Origin: Patulibacter defluvii
GTDB taxonomy: Bacteria > Actinomycetota > Thermoleophilia > Solirubrobacterales > Solirubrobacteraceae
DNA length: 64,000 bases
Direction: 5' to 3'
Assembly: GCF_034096925.1 (NCBI RefSeq)
Contig: NZ_JAWZSQ010000009.1
Location: 62,001-126,000 of the forward strand
The number at the start of each line of letters is the position of its first letter. Position 1 is the first letter of the stretch. A model generated the notes under the pieces. It was not told the DNA's origin. It made no database searches and saw only the letters and a program-made list of their open reading frames with translations. Positions 50,145 to 59,718 of this stretch are shown in pieces. The position numbers were made by a program, and so were the translations under genes.

Positions 50145-52274
50145 CTAGGGCTGCTCGATCCGCAGCAGCTCGCGGGCGCTGAGCAGCCAGACCACGTCGC
50201 CCTCGGCCACGATCAGGCCCTTCGTCGGACCGCCGACCGGGACCGGCCGGCCGAGCACGCGGCCGCTCTTGGCGTCGATCCGGGTCAGCGTGCGGTCGCG
50301 CTGGTTGACCACCCAGACGATCCCGTCGCCGTCGATCGCCACCCCGCTCGGGTCGCGGCCGACCCGCACCGGCCGTCCCGCCGGCTTCCCGCTGAGACCG
50401 TCGACGCGCACCACCGTGCCCTCGGCGAAGCTGGTGATCCAGGCCCGACCGCGGCCGTCGACGGCCATCTCGGGCACCACCAGGCCCGCGTCCTTGACCG
50501 GCGCGTCGCCCCGCCGCCGCAGCCGGTCGTCGAACCGGACCACCGTCGGCGGGATCGAGCCCAGCGCCAGCACCCCGGTGGCGACCTCGACCAGGTCGTT
50601 GGGGCGGACCGGTCCGCGCGCCGTCGCCAGCCGCCGGCCGCTGGTCGCGCTGAAGGTCGCCAGCGACGCCCCGCCCCGCTGCTGGGCGCTCATCGCCGTC
50701 ACCGCGTCGGGCCGCACCGCCAGGTACTGGGCCGGGAACCCGACCCGCAGCGTCAGCACGCGCTTCCCGGTCCCGGTGTCGTAGGCCAGCAGCCGCCGGT
50801 CGGCGGTCGCGATCCAGAGCCGGTCCCGGTAGTCGTCGTGGAGGACGGTGATCGGCGCCGACGGCAGCTTCAGCCGCTGGCTGACCTGGCGGGTGGCGTC
50901 GTCGATCAGCAGCAGCCGGCGGTTGCGCCCGTCGATCACGTAGGCCTGCCCCGACCGCGCCGCGACCCCGTTCGGGAACGCCCGCTCGCCGAGCGCGATC
51001 CGCTCGATCCGCGGCGCCGGCAGGGTCGCCGCCGGTGGCCGCTTCGGCGCCGTCGGCTGGTCGCCGCTCGACGCCCCGAGCGCTCCGCCGCCGGCCAGCG
51101 CCGTCGCCGCCACCGCCAGCAGCGCCCGCCGTCGGGTCGCCGTCGCCAGCGCCGGCAGCTGCGTCGCCCGCCGGACCAGCGTCCGCCCGGTCCCGCCGCT
51201 ACCGCCGTCCGGCCCACCGCCGCCCGCCGCCCCGGCGCCCACGGCCGCCCCGGCCCCACCGCCCGCGCCCGCCTCGCGCGCCCACGTGTCCCCCGGCCCT
51301 GGCGGCGACCCGGTCGTCACCGCCAGCCCCAGCACGTCCTCGACCGGGACCGCCGGCGGCCGCAGCGTGCCGATCCCGGTCGCGGTGATCGTCGGCCCCG
51401 TGCCCGCCGCCTCGCCGTCCCCGGTGCCCATCCCGGCCTCGCGCAGCGCCGCCCGCGCGGCCGCCACCAGCGCGGTCGCCGACGCCGGCCGCGCCGCCGG
51501 GTCCTTCGCCATCCCCGCGATCACCGCCTGGGCCAGCGCCGCGGGCAGCTCGGGCCGCAGCTCGCGCAGATCGGGCGGCGGCGCGTGCTGGTGCGCCCAC
51601 AGCACCGCCAGGTCGTTGTCGCGGACGAACGGCTTGCGGCCGCTCAGGACGGTGAACAGCACCCCGGCCAGGGCGTAGACGTCGACCGCCGGCCCGCCCC
51701 CGCCCTCCAGCTGCTCCGGAGCCGCGAAGTCGAGCGTCCCGAGCCCGTGCCCGGTCGCCGTCCGTCCGTCGCGCGAGTCCAGCCAGCGGCCGGCGCCGAA
51801 GTCGCTCAGCCAGGCGTGGTCGCGCCCGTCGCGCGGCTCCAGCAGCACGTTGGCCGGCTTCACGTCGCGGTGGACGAGGCCGCTGGCGTGGGCCGCGTCG
51901 AGCGCCGACGCCAGCTGCTCGACCACGGCCAGCGCGGTCGTGGGCGGCAGCGGGCCCAGCCTCCGCAGCGCCGCCGACAGGTCCGTCCCCTCGACCCAGC
52001 GCATCGCCAGGTACAGCTGGCCGTCGCGCTCGTCGGCCTCGTGGACCGGGATCACGTGCGGGTGCTCGAGCGCCGCCAGCAGCCGCGCCTCGCGCACGAA
52101 GCGGGCCCGGAACGCCGGGTCGTCGGCCAGCGCCGGCGCGATCACCTTCAGCGCCACCGGCCGGTCGAGCGTCAGCTGGGTCGCCCGGTAGACGATCCCC
52201 ATCCCGCCGCGGCCGGCGACCGCGTCGATCCGGTAGGCCCCGATCCGGGCGCCGACCGCCAGCTCGCCGCTCAT
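50145..52274 (-). CDS. Membrane Ser/Thr protein kinase with C-terminal beta-propeller
   Basis: 709 residues from the ATG at MSGELAVGARIG. Kinase domain about residues 12-275: GRGGMGIVYRATQ, ALKV (ATP lysine), LVHRDVKPANVLL, SDFGAGRW and GTLDFAAPEQL. A Pro/Gly-rich juxtamembrane region and one membrane segment (about 400-420, RRALLAVAATALAGGGALGA) follow. The outer 280 residues contain repeated PNGVAARSGQAYVIDGRNR / PSGVAIDGDGIVWVVNQRDR units, an NHL/Vgb-like propeller sensor. It would phosphorylate cytosolic targets in response to an outside cue. There are no PASTA repeats. Confidence 0.9.
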   Translation of the reverse strand: MSGELAVGARIGAYRIDAVAGRGGMGIVYRATQLTLDRPVALKVIAPALADDPAFRARFVREARLLAALEHPHVIPVHEADERDGQLYLAMRWVEGTDLSAALRRLGPLPPTTALAVVEQLASALDAAHASGLVHRDVKPANVLLEPRDGRDHAWLSDFGAGRWLDSRDGRTATGHGLGTLDFAAPEQLEGGGGPAVDVYALAGVLFTVLSGRKPFVRDNDLAVLWAHQHAPPPDLRELRPELPAALAQAVIAGMAKDPAARPASATALVAAARAALREAGMGTGDGEAAGTGPTITATGIGTLRPPAVPVEDVLGLAVTTGSPPGPGDTWAREAGAGGGAGAAVGAGAAGGGGPDGGSGGTGRTLVRRATQLPALATATRRRALLAVAATALAGGGALGASSGDQPTAPKRPPAATLPAPRIERIALGERAFPNGVAARSGQAYVIDGRNRRLLLIDDATRQVSQRLKLPSAPITVLHDDYRDRLWIATADRRLLAYDTGTGKRVLTLRVGFPAQYLAVRPDAVTAMSAQQRGGASLATFSATSGRRLATARGPVRPNDLVEVATGVLALGSIPPTVVRFDDRLRRRGDAPVKDAGLVVPEMAVDGRGRAWITSFAEGTVVRVDGLSGKPAGRPVRVGRDPSGVAIDGDGIVWVVNQRDRTLTRIDAKSGRVLGRPVPVGGPTKGLIVAEGDVVWLLSARELLRIEQP

Positions 52275-52549
52275 GGCGCGGACCGCCCCGGGTGGGGGCG
52301 TAGAAGGGACGGTGGGGTGCAGCGGACGATCGCCATCGGCCGGCGGTCGGCGTCGGGGGGAAGGACGCGGTCGACCCGGGACCCCCGCAGACTGCCACAT
52401 CGCCCGGCCGGCGCCGCCGGTCGCCGTCGGTGACGCCCCCGTCACGTCGGCGCGAAGCCGTTCCGGGGCCGCCGCCCGTCGAGTACCCTCGGCCGCGACC
52501 CCGGAAAGCCCCCGCCCGGGCGACGACGCAGAGCGCGAGGAGAACGGAC

Positions 52550-54532
52550 ATGGCCTACCTGGTCACCGGCGCCACCGGCTTCATCGGCCGCCACCTGGTC
52601 GCCACCCTGTTGGAGAACCGCGACGGCGACGTCCACGTGGTCGTCCGCGACGGCTCGCGGCCGAAGATCGACCGCCTGATCGCCGGCTGGCCGGAGGACG
52701 CCGCCGAGCGGGTGAAGCTCGTCGTCGGCGACCTCGAGTCGCCCGCGATGGGCGTCGACCCGCAGTGGATCGAGGAGCACCGCGGGCGGATCGAGCACTT
52801 CTTCCACCTGGCGGCGATCTACGACATGACCGCCGACGAGGAGCGCAACCAGGCGCTCAACGTCGAGGGCACCCGCCACGCCGTCGAGCTGGCCAACGTG
52901 CTCGAGGTCGGCTGCCTGCACCACGTCTCCTCGGTCGCGGCCGCCGGCGACTACCACGGCGTCTTCCGCGAGGACATGTTCGACGAGGGCCAGCCGCTGC
53001 CCTCGGCCTACCACCGGACCAAGTTCGAGTCCGAGCGGATCGCCCGCGGCGAGTCGCTGGTGCCCTGGCGGGTCTACCGGCCGGCGATCGTCGTCGGCCA
53101 CTCCGAGACCGGCGAGATGGACAAGATCGACGGGCCGTACTACGTCTTCGGCCTGCTCAAGCGGCTGCGGAAGCTGCCCGGGATGATCCCGCTCGTCGCC
53201 CCCGACCTGGGCGCGACCAACATGGTCCCGGTCGACTACGTGGCCAAGGCGATGGACCACATCGCCCACCAGCCCGACCTCGACCAGCAGGCCTTCCACC
53301 TCTGCAACCCGCGCCCGCAGCCGCTGGTCGACACGATCAACGTCTTCGCCCGCGCCGCCCGCGCCCCGCGGCTGTCGCTGCGGCCGCCCGGCGTGCCGGC
53401 GCTCGACCTCCACAAGGGGCTGGCCGCGCGGCTGGTCAACAGCTCGACGCTGGCGCCGTTGCGGCGGGCGCTGCTGTCGCCGACCGGGATCCCGGACGAG
53501 GTCCTCCCCCACATGTCGTTCGCGTCGGTCTTCGACGCCCGCCGGGCCGAGCAGGCGCTGGCCGGCAGCGGGATCGGCGTCCCGCGGCTGCGCGACTACG
53601 CGGCCACGCTGTGGGACTTCTGGGAGCGCAACCTCGACCCCGACCTGCACGACGACAGCCGGCTGCGGGCCGCGGTCCACGGCCGCACGGTGCTGATCAC
53701 CGGCGCCTCGTCGGGGATCGGCGAGGCGACCGCGCTGAAGGTGGCGCTCTCCGGCGGCACCCCGCTGCTGGTCGCCCGCACCCGCTCGAAGCTCGAGGCG
53801 CTGCAGCGGCTGATCGAGCAGCAGGGCGGCACCGCCTACGTCTACCCCTGCGACCTCAACGACCTCGACGCGATCGACGAGCTGGCCCGGACGGTCACCC
53901 GCGAGCACCGGGTCGACGTCGTGGTCAACAACGCCGGCCGCTCGATCCGCCGCTCGCTGAAGCTCAGCCTCAACCGCTTCCACGACTTCGAGCGGACGAT
54001 GCAGCTGAACTACTTCGGCGCGATCCGGCTGGTGATGGGCGTGCTGCCGCACATGGTCGAGCACGGCGGCGGGCACGTCGTGAACATCAGCTCGATCGGG
54101 GCCCAGACCTGGCCGCCGCGGTTCAGCGCCTACGTCGCCTCGAAGGCCGCGCTCGACGCCTGGACCCGCGTGGTCGCCTCGGAGCTGGTCGGCGCCAAGG
54201 TGACTTTCACCACGATCCACATGCCGCTGGTGCGGACGCCGATGATCGCGCCGACGAAGATCTACGACAAGATGCCGACGATCACGCCGGTCGAGGCCGC
54301 CGACCTGGTGGCGAAGGCGATCGTCGAGCACCCGAAGCACATCGACACCCTGCTCGGGACCGCCGGCGAGGTGCTCTACGCGCTGGCGCCGAAGATCAGC
54401 GACCAGATCCTCAACACCGGCTACCGGGTCTTCCCCGACTCGGCCGCGGCCCGCGGCCAGGAGAACCCGGACGAGCGGGCGGGCGTCGAGATGCGGGTGC
54501 TGGCCGCGCTGACGCGCGGCATGCACTGGTAG
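52550..54532 (+). CDS. Two-domain reductase, fatty acyl-CoA reductase type
   Basis: 660 residues; GAGGAG ribosome binding site. The N-terminal NAD-binding_4 domain has TGATGFIGRHLVATLL (residues 6-21) and YHRTK near 154. The C-terminal classical SDR has TGASSGIGEATALK near 384, VNNAGRSIRRS, NISSIGAQ and YVASKAALDAW. This double arrangement and length match bacterial fatty acyl-CoA reductases such as Marinobacter FAR and mycobacterial AcrA1, which make fatty alcohols via aldehydes for wax esters. Both active sites look intact. A hairpin and a convergent TetR gene follow. Confidence 0.82.
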   Translation: MAYLVTGATGFIGRHLVATLLENRDGDVHVVVRDGSRPKIDRLIAGWPEDAAERVKLVVGDLESPAMGVDPQWIEEHRGRIEHFFHLAAIYDMTADEERNQALNVEGTRHAVELANVLEVGCLHHVSSVAAAGDYHGVFREDMFDEGQPLPSAYHRTKFESERIARGESLVPWRVYRPAIVVGHSETGEMDKIDGPYYVFGLLKRLRKLPGMIPLVAPDLGATNMVPVDYVAKAMDHIAHQPDLDQQAFHLCNPRPQPLVDTINVFARAARAPRLSLRPPGVPALDLHKGLAARLVNSSTLAPLRRALLSPTGIPDEVLPHMSFASVFDARRAEQALAGSGIGVPRLRDYAATLWDFWERNLDPDLHDDSRLRAAVHGRTVLITGASSGIGEATALKVALSGGTPLLVARTRSKLEALQRLIEQQGGTAYVYPCDLNDLDAIDELARTVTREHRVDVVVNNAGRSIRRSLKLSLNRFHDFERTMQLNYFGAIRLVMGVLPHMVEHGGGHVVNISSIGAQTWPPRFSAYVASKAALDAWTRVVASELVGAKVTFTTIHMPLVRTPMIAPTKIYDKMPTITPVEAADLVAKAIVEHPKHIDTLLGTAGEVLYALAPKISDQILNTGYRVFPDSAAARGQENPDERAGVEMRVLAALTRGMHW

Positions 54533-54582
54533 ACCGCGGACCGGCGGGGCGCGGCACGCCCCGCGTCGGTCCCACGACGGAC

Positions 54583-54619
54583 CCACCGATCCCCGGCGAG
54601 GCGTGCCGGGGATCGGTGG
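54583..54619. terminator. Hairpin between convergent genes
   Basis: CCACCGATCCCCGGC pairs perfectly over 15 bp with GCCGGGGATCGGTGG around a 7-nt loop, between the acyl-CoA reductase and TetR genes. Probably bidirectional. Confidence 0.6.
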
Positions 54620-54628
54620 ACCCGGCGC

Positions 54629-55342
54629 TCAGCCCTTGGCCGCGTCGTCGGCGGCCTGGCGCAGGCCGGTGAGGATCAGGCGCACGCCGCTGCGGAGCAG
54701 GTCCTCGACCTGCTGGTTGCCCAGCAGCTCGCGTCCCTGGCGCATGATCGGGGTGTCGTCGGCGTCCTCGTCGTCGCGGCCGGCGATCTCCTCGAGCGCG
54801 CCGACCATGTCGCTCCACTCGGCGGTCAGCCGCGACGCACCGCGCAGCAGCCAGACCAGCGAGGTGGTGCCGCCGCTGCGGGCCTCGACCGGCACGCCGG
54901 CCTCGACCAGCGGCGCGTTGAACGCCTCCAGCCAGCGGACGATGCCGGGACGGCCGAGGGCGCGCCCGTGGATCCGCTCCGGCAGGCCGGGGAACTCGTC
55001 GAGCGTCCGGTAGCTGGCGATCGTCAGCTCCTCGAGCCGCTCGCTCCAGGTCCCGACGTAGCCGTCGAGCGGAATCGTCGCGATCACGGCGTCGACGACG
55101 TCGTCGACCAGGCTGTCCTTGCCTGGTACGTGGCGGTAGGCGGCCATCGTCGAGACGCCGAGCTCGGCGGCGAGACGGCGCATCGAGAGCGCGTCGAGGC
55201 CATCGCGGCGGGCGATCGTGACCGCGGCGGCCACGACGCGGGCGCGGGTCAGTCGCTCACCGACCGACTGGCGCGGTTCGATCGAGAGGGTCGAGGCGGA
55301 ATCGCTTCCGCCCTGTGTCGTAGGCGGCGGGAGATCGTGCAC
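54629..55342 (-). CDS. TetR family transcriptional regulator
   Basis: 237 residues, GTG start. HTH: LTRARVVAAAVTIARRDGLD then SMRRLAAELGVSTMAAYRHV, residues about 32-70. The C-terminal part matches the TetR_C tetracycline-repressor-like ligand domain (VDAVIATIPL ... LEELTIASYRTLDEFPGL). The start codon lies within GTGCACAGGTGCAC, a doubled GTGCAC motif that may be an autoregulatory site. Convergent with the reductase gene; target genes unknown. Confidence 0.85.
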   Translation of the reverse strand: MHDLPPPTTQGGSDSASTLSIEPRQSVGERLTRARVVAAAVTIARRDGLDALSMRRLAAELGVSTMAAYRHVPGKDSLVDDVVDAVIATIPLDGYVGTWSERLEELTIASYRTLDEFPGLPERIHGRALGRPGIVRWLEAFNAPLVEAGVPVEARSGGTTSLVWLLRGASRLTAEWSDMVGALEEIAGRDDEDADDTPIMRQGRELLGNQQVEDLLRSGVRLILTGLRQAADDAAKG

Positions 55343-55445
55343 AGGTGCACACTACCGTCCTCGCGAGATGTGTCTGACCTCTCGGCGGACGTTCGATCCT
55401 GGATCGATCGACATCGTACATCCGGCCGCCGCGGTCGACGCCGCG

Positions 55446-57644
55446 CTACTCCTCCAGATCGGCCTCGCGCGCCCGCCGCGCGTGCAGCTCCATCAGCTCG
55501 CGCTGGAGCCCGCGCGGGGCCTCCGGATCGGCCGGCGCGACCCGCTCCCAGGAGCCGTCCGGCCGCAGCAGCCAGGAGCCGTCTTCGTCCTCGAGGCTGC
55601 GGTGGAGCGCGTCGAGCAGTTGCTCCTTCGCGCGCTCGTCGGCGACCGGGACCACCAGCTCGACGCGGTTGTCGAGGTTGCGCTCCATGATGTCGGCCGA
55701 GCCCATCAGGACGGTCGTCTCGCCGTCGCGCTCGAAGGCGTAGATCCGCGAGTGCTCCAGGAACCGGCCGAGCACCGAGCGGACCCGGATCGTCTCCGAC
55801 AGGCCCGGCACGCCGACCCGCAGGCAGCAGATGCCGCGGACGTTGATGTCGATCGGCAACCCCGCCTGCGAGGCCCGGTAGAGGGCCTGGATCGAGGTCC
55901 GGTCGACCAGCGAGTTCATCTTCAGCGTCGCCCGCGCTGGCTGGCCGGCGCGGTGCGCCTCGACGGTCTTCTCCAGCTCCTCCAGCAGCCCGTCGCGGAG
56001 GCCGTTGGGGGCCACCAGCGACTTGCGGAAGCGGCCCGGCTTGGCGAAGCCGGTCAGCTGGTTGAACATGTCGGCGACGTCGGCGCCGATCTCCGGATCG
56101 CAGGTGAAGAGCCCGAAGTCGGTGTAGAGCCGCGCGGTCTTGGCGTGGTAGTTGCCGGTCCCGACGTGGACGTAGTGGCGGACCCGCTCGCCCTCGCGGC
56201 GGATCACCAGGATGCACTTGGCGTGCGTCTTCAGCGCCGGGTGGCCGTAGACGACGTGGACGCCGGTGTCCTCCAGGACCTGGGCCCAGCGGATGTTGGC
56301 CTGCTCGTCGAAGCGCGCCTTCAGCTCGACCAGCGCGACCGTCTGCTTGCCCCGCTCCGAGGCCCGCACCAGCGCCGGCAGCAGGGTGCTGTCGGCGCTC
56401 GTCCGGTAGACGGTCATCTTGATCGCCAGCACGTCGCGGTCGGCCGAGGCCTGCTCCACGAACCGCTCGACCGAGGTCTCGAAGCTGTCGTACGGGTGGT
56501 GGACGAGGACGTCGCCGCGGCGCATCGCCCCGAAGACGTCGGCCTGCTCGTCGTCGCCCTCGCGCAGCCGCGGCGGCGTGACCGGGCGCCACGGCTCGTC
56601 GAGCAGGTCGTTGTGGCCCGGGGCCTTGACCAGCTGCCAGAGCGCGGTCAGGTCGAGCAGCCCCTCGACGTCGTAGACCATCCGCTCCTCGACGCCGAGC
56701 TGCTCGACGATCTCGGTCCGCAGCGCGTCGCTGACGTCGGCGTCGATCTCGACCCGCACGATCTCGCCGAAGCGGCGGTTGCGCAGCTCGGCCTCGAGCG
56801 CCCGCTTGACGTCGTCGGCCTCGTCGGAGATCTCGAAGTCGGCGTCGCGGGTGACCCGGAACATGCCGCGGTCGAGGATCTCCATCCCCGGGAAGAGCCG
56901 GTCGAGGTGGGCCTCGACGATCTCCTCCAGCGGCACGAAGACCTGGTCGTCGCCACCGTCGTCGACCCGCTCCAGCCGGTCGAGGACCTCGGTCGGCAGC
57001 TTCACGCGGGCGAAGACCGTCTGGCCGGTGTCGGGGTCGCGGACCAGCACGCCGAGGTTCAGCGAGAGGTTCGAGATGTAGGGGAACGGCCGCCCGAGCC
57101 CGACCGCCAGCGGCGTCAGCACCGGGTAGATCCGGTTCTGGAAGCGCTCGGCGACGGCGGCCCGCTGCTCCTGGTCGAGCTCGTCGTGGCGGACCAGCCG
57201 GATGCCGGTCTCCGCCAGCTGCGGCAGCAGCTCGTCGAGCAGCACCCGGGCGTGCTGGTGGACGAGCGGGTCGACCTTCGCCCGCAGCTCGTCGAGCACC
57301 TGGTCGGCGGTCCGGCCGTCGGCGCCGCGGCGGCGGTTCTCGGCCCAGACCTTGGCGTGCAGCCCGGCGACGCGGATCATGAAGAACTCGTCGAGGTTCG
57401 AGGCGAAGATCGCCGCGAACTTGACCCGCTCCAGCAGCCGCTGCCGCGGGTCGCGCGCCAGCTCCAGCACCCGCTCGTCGAAGTCGATCCACGACAGCTC
57501 GCGGTTGACGAAGAACCGCGGATCGGCCGGGTCCGGCCGCTCCTCCGGGGTCGGGGGCGCGGTCGGGGCCGGGGCCGTCTCGGCGGCCGGCGCGACGGCG
57601 GTCGAGGGCGGCGCGGCGGAGGGGGACGGATCGTCGTCGAGCAT
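55446..57644 (-). CDS. ppk1: Polyphosphate kinase 1
   Basis: 732 residues from ATG 57644. An Ala/Pro/Thr-rich extension of about 45 residues precedes RFFVNRELSWIDFDERVLEL, the PPK1 start. FPYISNLSLNLGVLVRDP, LKTHAKCILVIR with the autophosphorylated H474, HVGTGNYHAKTARLYTDFGLFT and GRFLEHSRIYAFE with H631 are all present. It makes polyphosphate from ATP at the membrane. Two CHAD genes lie directly upstream on the same strand; their products are expected to bind polyphosphate. Confidence 0.95.
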   Translation of the reverse strand: MLDDDPSPSAAPPSTAVAPAAETAPAPTAPPTPEERPDPADPRFFVNRELSWIDFDERVLELARDPRQRLLERVKFAAIFASNLDEFFMIRVAGLHAKVWAENRRRGADGRTADQVLDELRAKVDPLVHQHARVLLDELLPQLAETGIRLVRHDELDQEQRAAVAERFQNRIYPVLTPLAVGLGRPFPYISNLSLNLGVLVRDPDTGQTVFARVKLPTEVLDRLERVDDGGDDQVFVPLEEIVEAHLDRLFPGMEILDRGMFRVTRDADFEISDEADDVKRALEAELRNRRFGEIVRVEIDADVSDALRTEIVEQLGVEERMVYDVEGLLDLTALWQLVKAPGHNDLLDEPWRPVTPPRLREGDDEQADVFGAMRRGDVLVHHPYDSFETSVERFVEQASADRDVLAIKMTVYRTSADSTLLPALVRASERGKQTVALVELKARFDEQANIRWAQVLEDTGVHVVYGHPALKTHAKCILVIRREGERVRHYVHVGTGNYHAKTARLYTDFGLFTCDPEIGADVADMFNQLTGFAKPGRFRKSLVAPNGLRDGLLEELEKTVEAHRAGQPARATLKMNSLVDRTSIQALYRASQAGLPIDINVRGICCLRVGVPGLSETIRVRSVLGRFLEHSRIYAFERDGETTVLMGSADIMERNLDNRVELVVPVADERAKEQLLDALHRSLEDEDGSWLLRPDGSWERVAPADPEAPRGLQRELMELHARRAREADLEE

Positions 57645-57658
57645 CGGGTCCTCCGAGC

Positions 57659-58264
57659 CTACGGTCGCGGTGTGACCGCGACGTTGCCATCCGGTGAAGG
57701 CGAGGTGATCGCCGGCCGCTCGGCGATCGCGTACTCCAGGCGGGCCCGGAAGCCCTCGCGCTCCAGCTCCCGCCACAGCTCCAGGAAACGGCCGTAGAGC
57801 AGCCGCCGGCGGGCCTGGAGGTAGGCGTGGAGCGAGAGCAGGCCGCGGTGCTCGGAGGCGTGCGGCAGGTCGGCGGCCAGCCGCGGATCGAGGTCGAGGG
57901 CGTCGTCGCCGGCCCGCTCCAGCAGCGCGGTCACGTCGGCCTCGCGGCGCTCGTCGATCGCTCGCGTCACCCGCGGCAGCCCGACGTCGCAGTCGTGGAT
58001 CTCGCCGATCAGGTCCTGGAGGTCCTTGGCCCGGCGGGCGGCGATCGCGGCGTAGGGACCGAAGCACTCCTCGGCGGTCACCTCGAGCACGTAGCGCAGC
58101 CGCTTGGCGGCGATCCGCATGTCGTGCAGCGCCTCGACCTCGTCCGGGTCGAGCGCGGCGGGGATGAACCCGTGCAGCTCCTCCAGCCGCAGCTGCACGA
58201 TCCGCTCGACGTTGTCGGCCAGTGGTCCGCCGACCTCGATCCCCCGCACCCGACGCGCCCTCAC
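57659..58264 (-). CDS. CHAD domain protein, second half
   Basis: 201 residues from a GTG overlapping the upstream stop (GTGA). It carries EALHDMRIAAKRLRYVLEVT then LQDLIGEIHDCDVGLPRV, which correspond to the second half of a canonical CHAD domain (conserved His plus K/R-rich helix). CHAD proteins bind polyphosphate. The first half is encoded by the preceding gene. It ends 14 bases before the ppk1 start. Confidence 0.85.
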   Translation of the reverse strand: MRARRVRGIEVGGPLADNVERIVQLRLEELHGFIPAALDPDEVEALHDMRIAAKRLRYVLEVTAEECFGPYAAIAARRAKDLQDLIGEIHDCDVGLPRVTRAIDERREADVTALLERAGDDALDLDPRLAADLPHASEHRGLLSLHAYLQARRRLLYGRFLELWRELEREGFRARLEYAIAERPAITSPSPDGNVAVTPRP

Positions 58265-58845
58265 GGCCGCGGCTCCTCGGCGGCGGGCTCGGGGGCGGGG
58301 TCCTCGGCCGGCGCGGCCTCGGGGGCGTCGACCTCGGCGTCGGCCAGCGGCTCGGCGGGCGGCGCGACGCTCGCCTCGGCGGCGTCGGCCAGCGCCTCCA
58401 GCCGTCCCCGCAGGTCGCTGTCGGCCAGCGACCGCAGGCCGGCGGCGAGCACGTCGTTGCCGGCCGCCTGCTGCTCGCGGACCCCGGCGATGAACGCCTG
58501 CAGGCCGGGCCGGTCGGCCGCCGGCAGCGCGTCGGCGAACCGCTCCAGGCCCTCGAGCTGGACGTCGGGATCGCGGCGGGCGCCGAGCGCGTCGGCGATC
58601 CGCTTGACGTCGCGCAGCGCCGAGCGGAAGGCGGCAGGTGGGAAGCAGGGGGCGTAGATCTCCAGCACCGCCCGCAGCCGCCGGCTGGCCACGCGCATCG
58701 CGTGGACCCGCTCGATCTCCTCGACGTCGAGGACGCCCTCGGCGTGCTCGAACAGCTCGGCCGCGCGGACCCGCACCGTGGCGGCCGCCGCCCACGCGTA
58801 CGGCACGTCCGCCCGCAGCCCGGGTATCGGATTGGCCTTCGCCAC
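58261..58845 (-). CDS. CHAD domain protein, first half
   Basis: 194 residues. VHAMRVASRRLRAVLEIYAP and ALGARRDPDVQLEGLERF match the first four-helix half of CHAD domains (H-x-x-R-V-x-x-R-R-L-R and the A-R-D-x-D-V segment). The C-terminal 45 residues are an acidic Ala/Pro/Glu tail that replaces the second half. The next gene supplies that half as a separate chain with overlapping start and stop. Confidence 0.85.
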   Translation of the reverse strand: MAKANPIPGLRADVPYAWAAAATVRVRAAELFEHAEGVLDVEEIERVHAMRVASRRLRAVLEIYAPCFPPAAFRSALRDVKRIADALGARRDPDVQLEGLERFADALPAADRPGLQAFIAGVREQQAAGNDVLAAGLRSLADSDLRGRLEALADAAEASVAPPAEPLADAEVDAPEAAPAEDPAPEPAAEEPRP

Positions 58846-58902
58846 GCCATCAGCGTAGCCGCCGGATCGCGGCGGATGCGACCGTCCGGTGAAGTTCCGC
58901 CG

Positions 58903-59718
58903 CTACTCCCAGCGGAAGGTCGCGGCGGCCGCCGTCAGCGTCGCCACCGCCCAGCCGCCGAGGATCAGCACGTCGCGAACGGGGGCGACCTCGCCCGTCT
59001 CCAGCACCATCCGCAGGCCGTTGGAGAGCGCGCCGGTCGGCAGCAGCTCGAAGAGGTCGGCGGCCCCGCCGAGGTCGCTGAGCGGGAACGCGATCCCGCC
59101 GAAGACGAGCAGCAGGAACCAGAGGATGTTGGCCAGCGCCAAGGTCGTCATCGCCCGCAGCAGCCCGGCCATCAGGAAGGCCATCCCGCAGAAGGCGGCG
59201 GTGCCGACGGCGATCAGGACCGCGACCGAGAGCGGATCGCCGTGCGGGTTCCAGCCGAGCGCCATCCCGACCCCGCAGAGGACGGCGATCTGGAGCAGCT
59301 CGATCACCAGCACCGCGGCGGTCTTCGCGCCCAGCAGCACCACCCGCGGCAGCGCGGTCGCCCCCAGCCGCTTGAGGACCCCGTACTGGCGGTCGAAGCC
59401 GGTCGCGATCGCCTGGCCGGTGAAGGCGGCCGACATCACCGCCAGCGCCAGCACCCCGGGGACGAAGAAGTCGGCTCGCTCGCCGCTGACCTCGATGAAG
59501 GGGATCTTGGTGCAGACGACCAGCAGCCCCAGCGGGACGATCAGGTTCAGCAGCACCTGCTCGCCGTTGCGGAGGATCAGGGTCAGCTCCATCCGCGTCT
59601 GGGCGGCGAGCATCCGCAGCAGCGGGGCGCGACCGGGGTTCGGCGCGAACTGGCCGCGCGCCGTTTGCGACCGCGGGGGTTCCAAATCGCGCGCGGACGG
59701 CTGGATCGGCACGCTCAC
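58903..59718 (-). CDS. ABC-2 type permease
   Basis: 271 residues with six hydrophobic segments. Layout and motifs (EQVLLNLIVPLGLLVVC, FFVPGVLALAVMSAAFTGQAIATGFDRQYGVLKRLGATALPR) are typical of ABC-2 exporters; the R-x-x-G-x-L-K-R-L-x-x-T/P motif is the coupling element. Its start overlaps the end of the ATPase gene by four bases. Substrate unknown (drug or lipid type). Confidence 0.88.
   Translation of the reverse strand: MSVPIQPSARDLEPPRSQTARGQFAPNPGRAPLLRMLAAQTRMELTLILRNGEQVLLNLIVPLGLLVVCTKIPFIEVSGERADFFVPGVLALAVMSAAFTGQAIATGFDRQYGVLKRLGATALPRVVLLGAKTAAVLVIELLQIAVLCGVGMALGWNPHGDPLSVAVLIAVGTAAFCGMAFLMAGLLRAMTTLALANILWFLLLVFGGIAFPLSDLGGAADLFELLPTGALSNGLRMVLETGEVAPVRDVLILGGWAVATLTAAAATFRWE

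Noticed and set aside
58865..58890. Fifth copy of the dispersed inverted repeat (GGATGCGACCGTCCGGT)
   Set aside because: Only one arm is partly similar and the partner arm is missing, so it cannot be told from chance.
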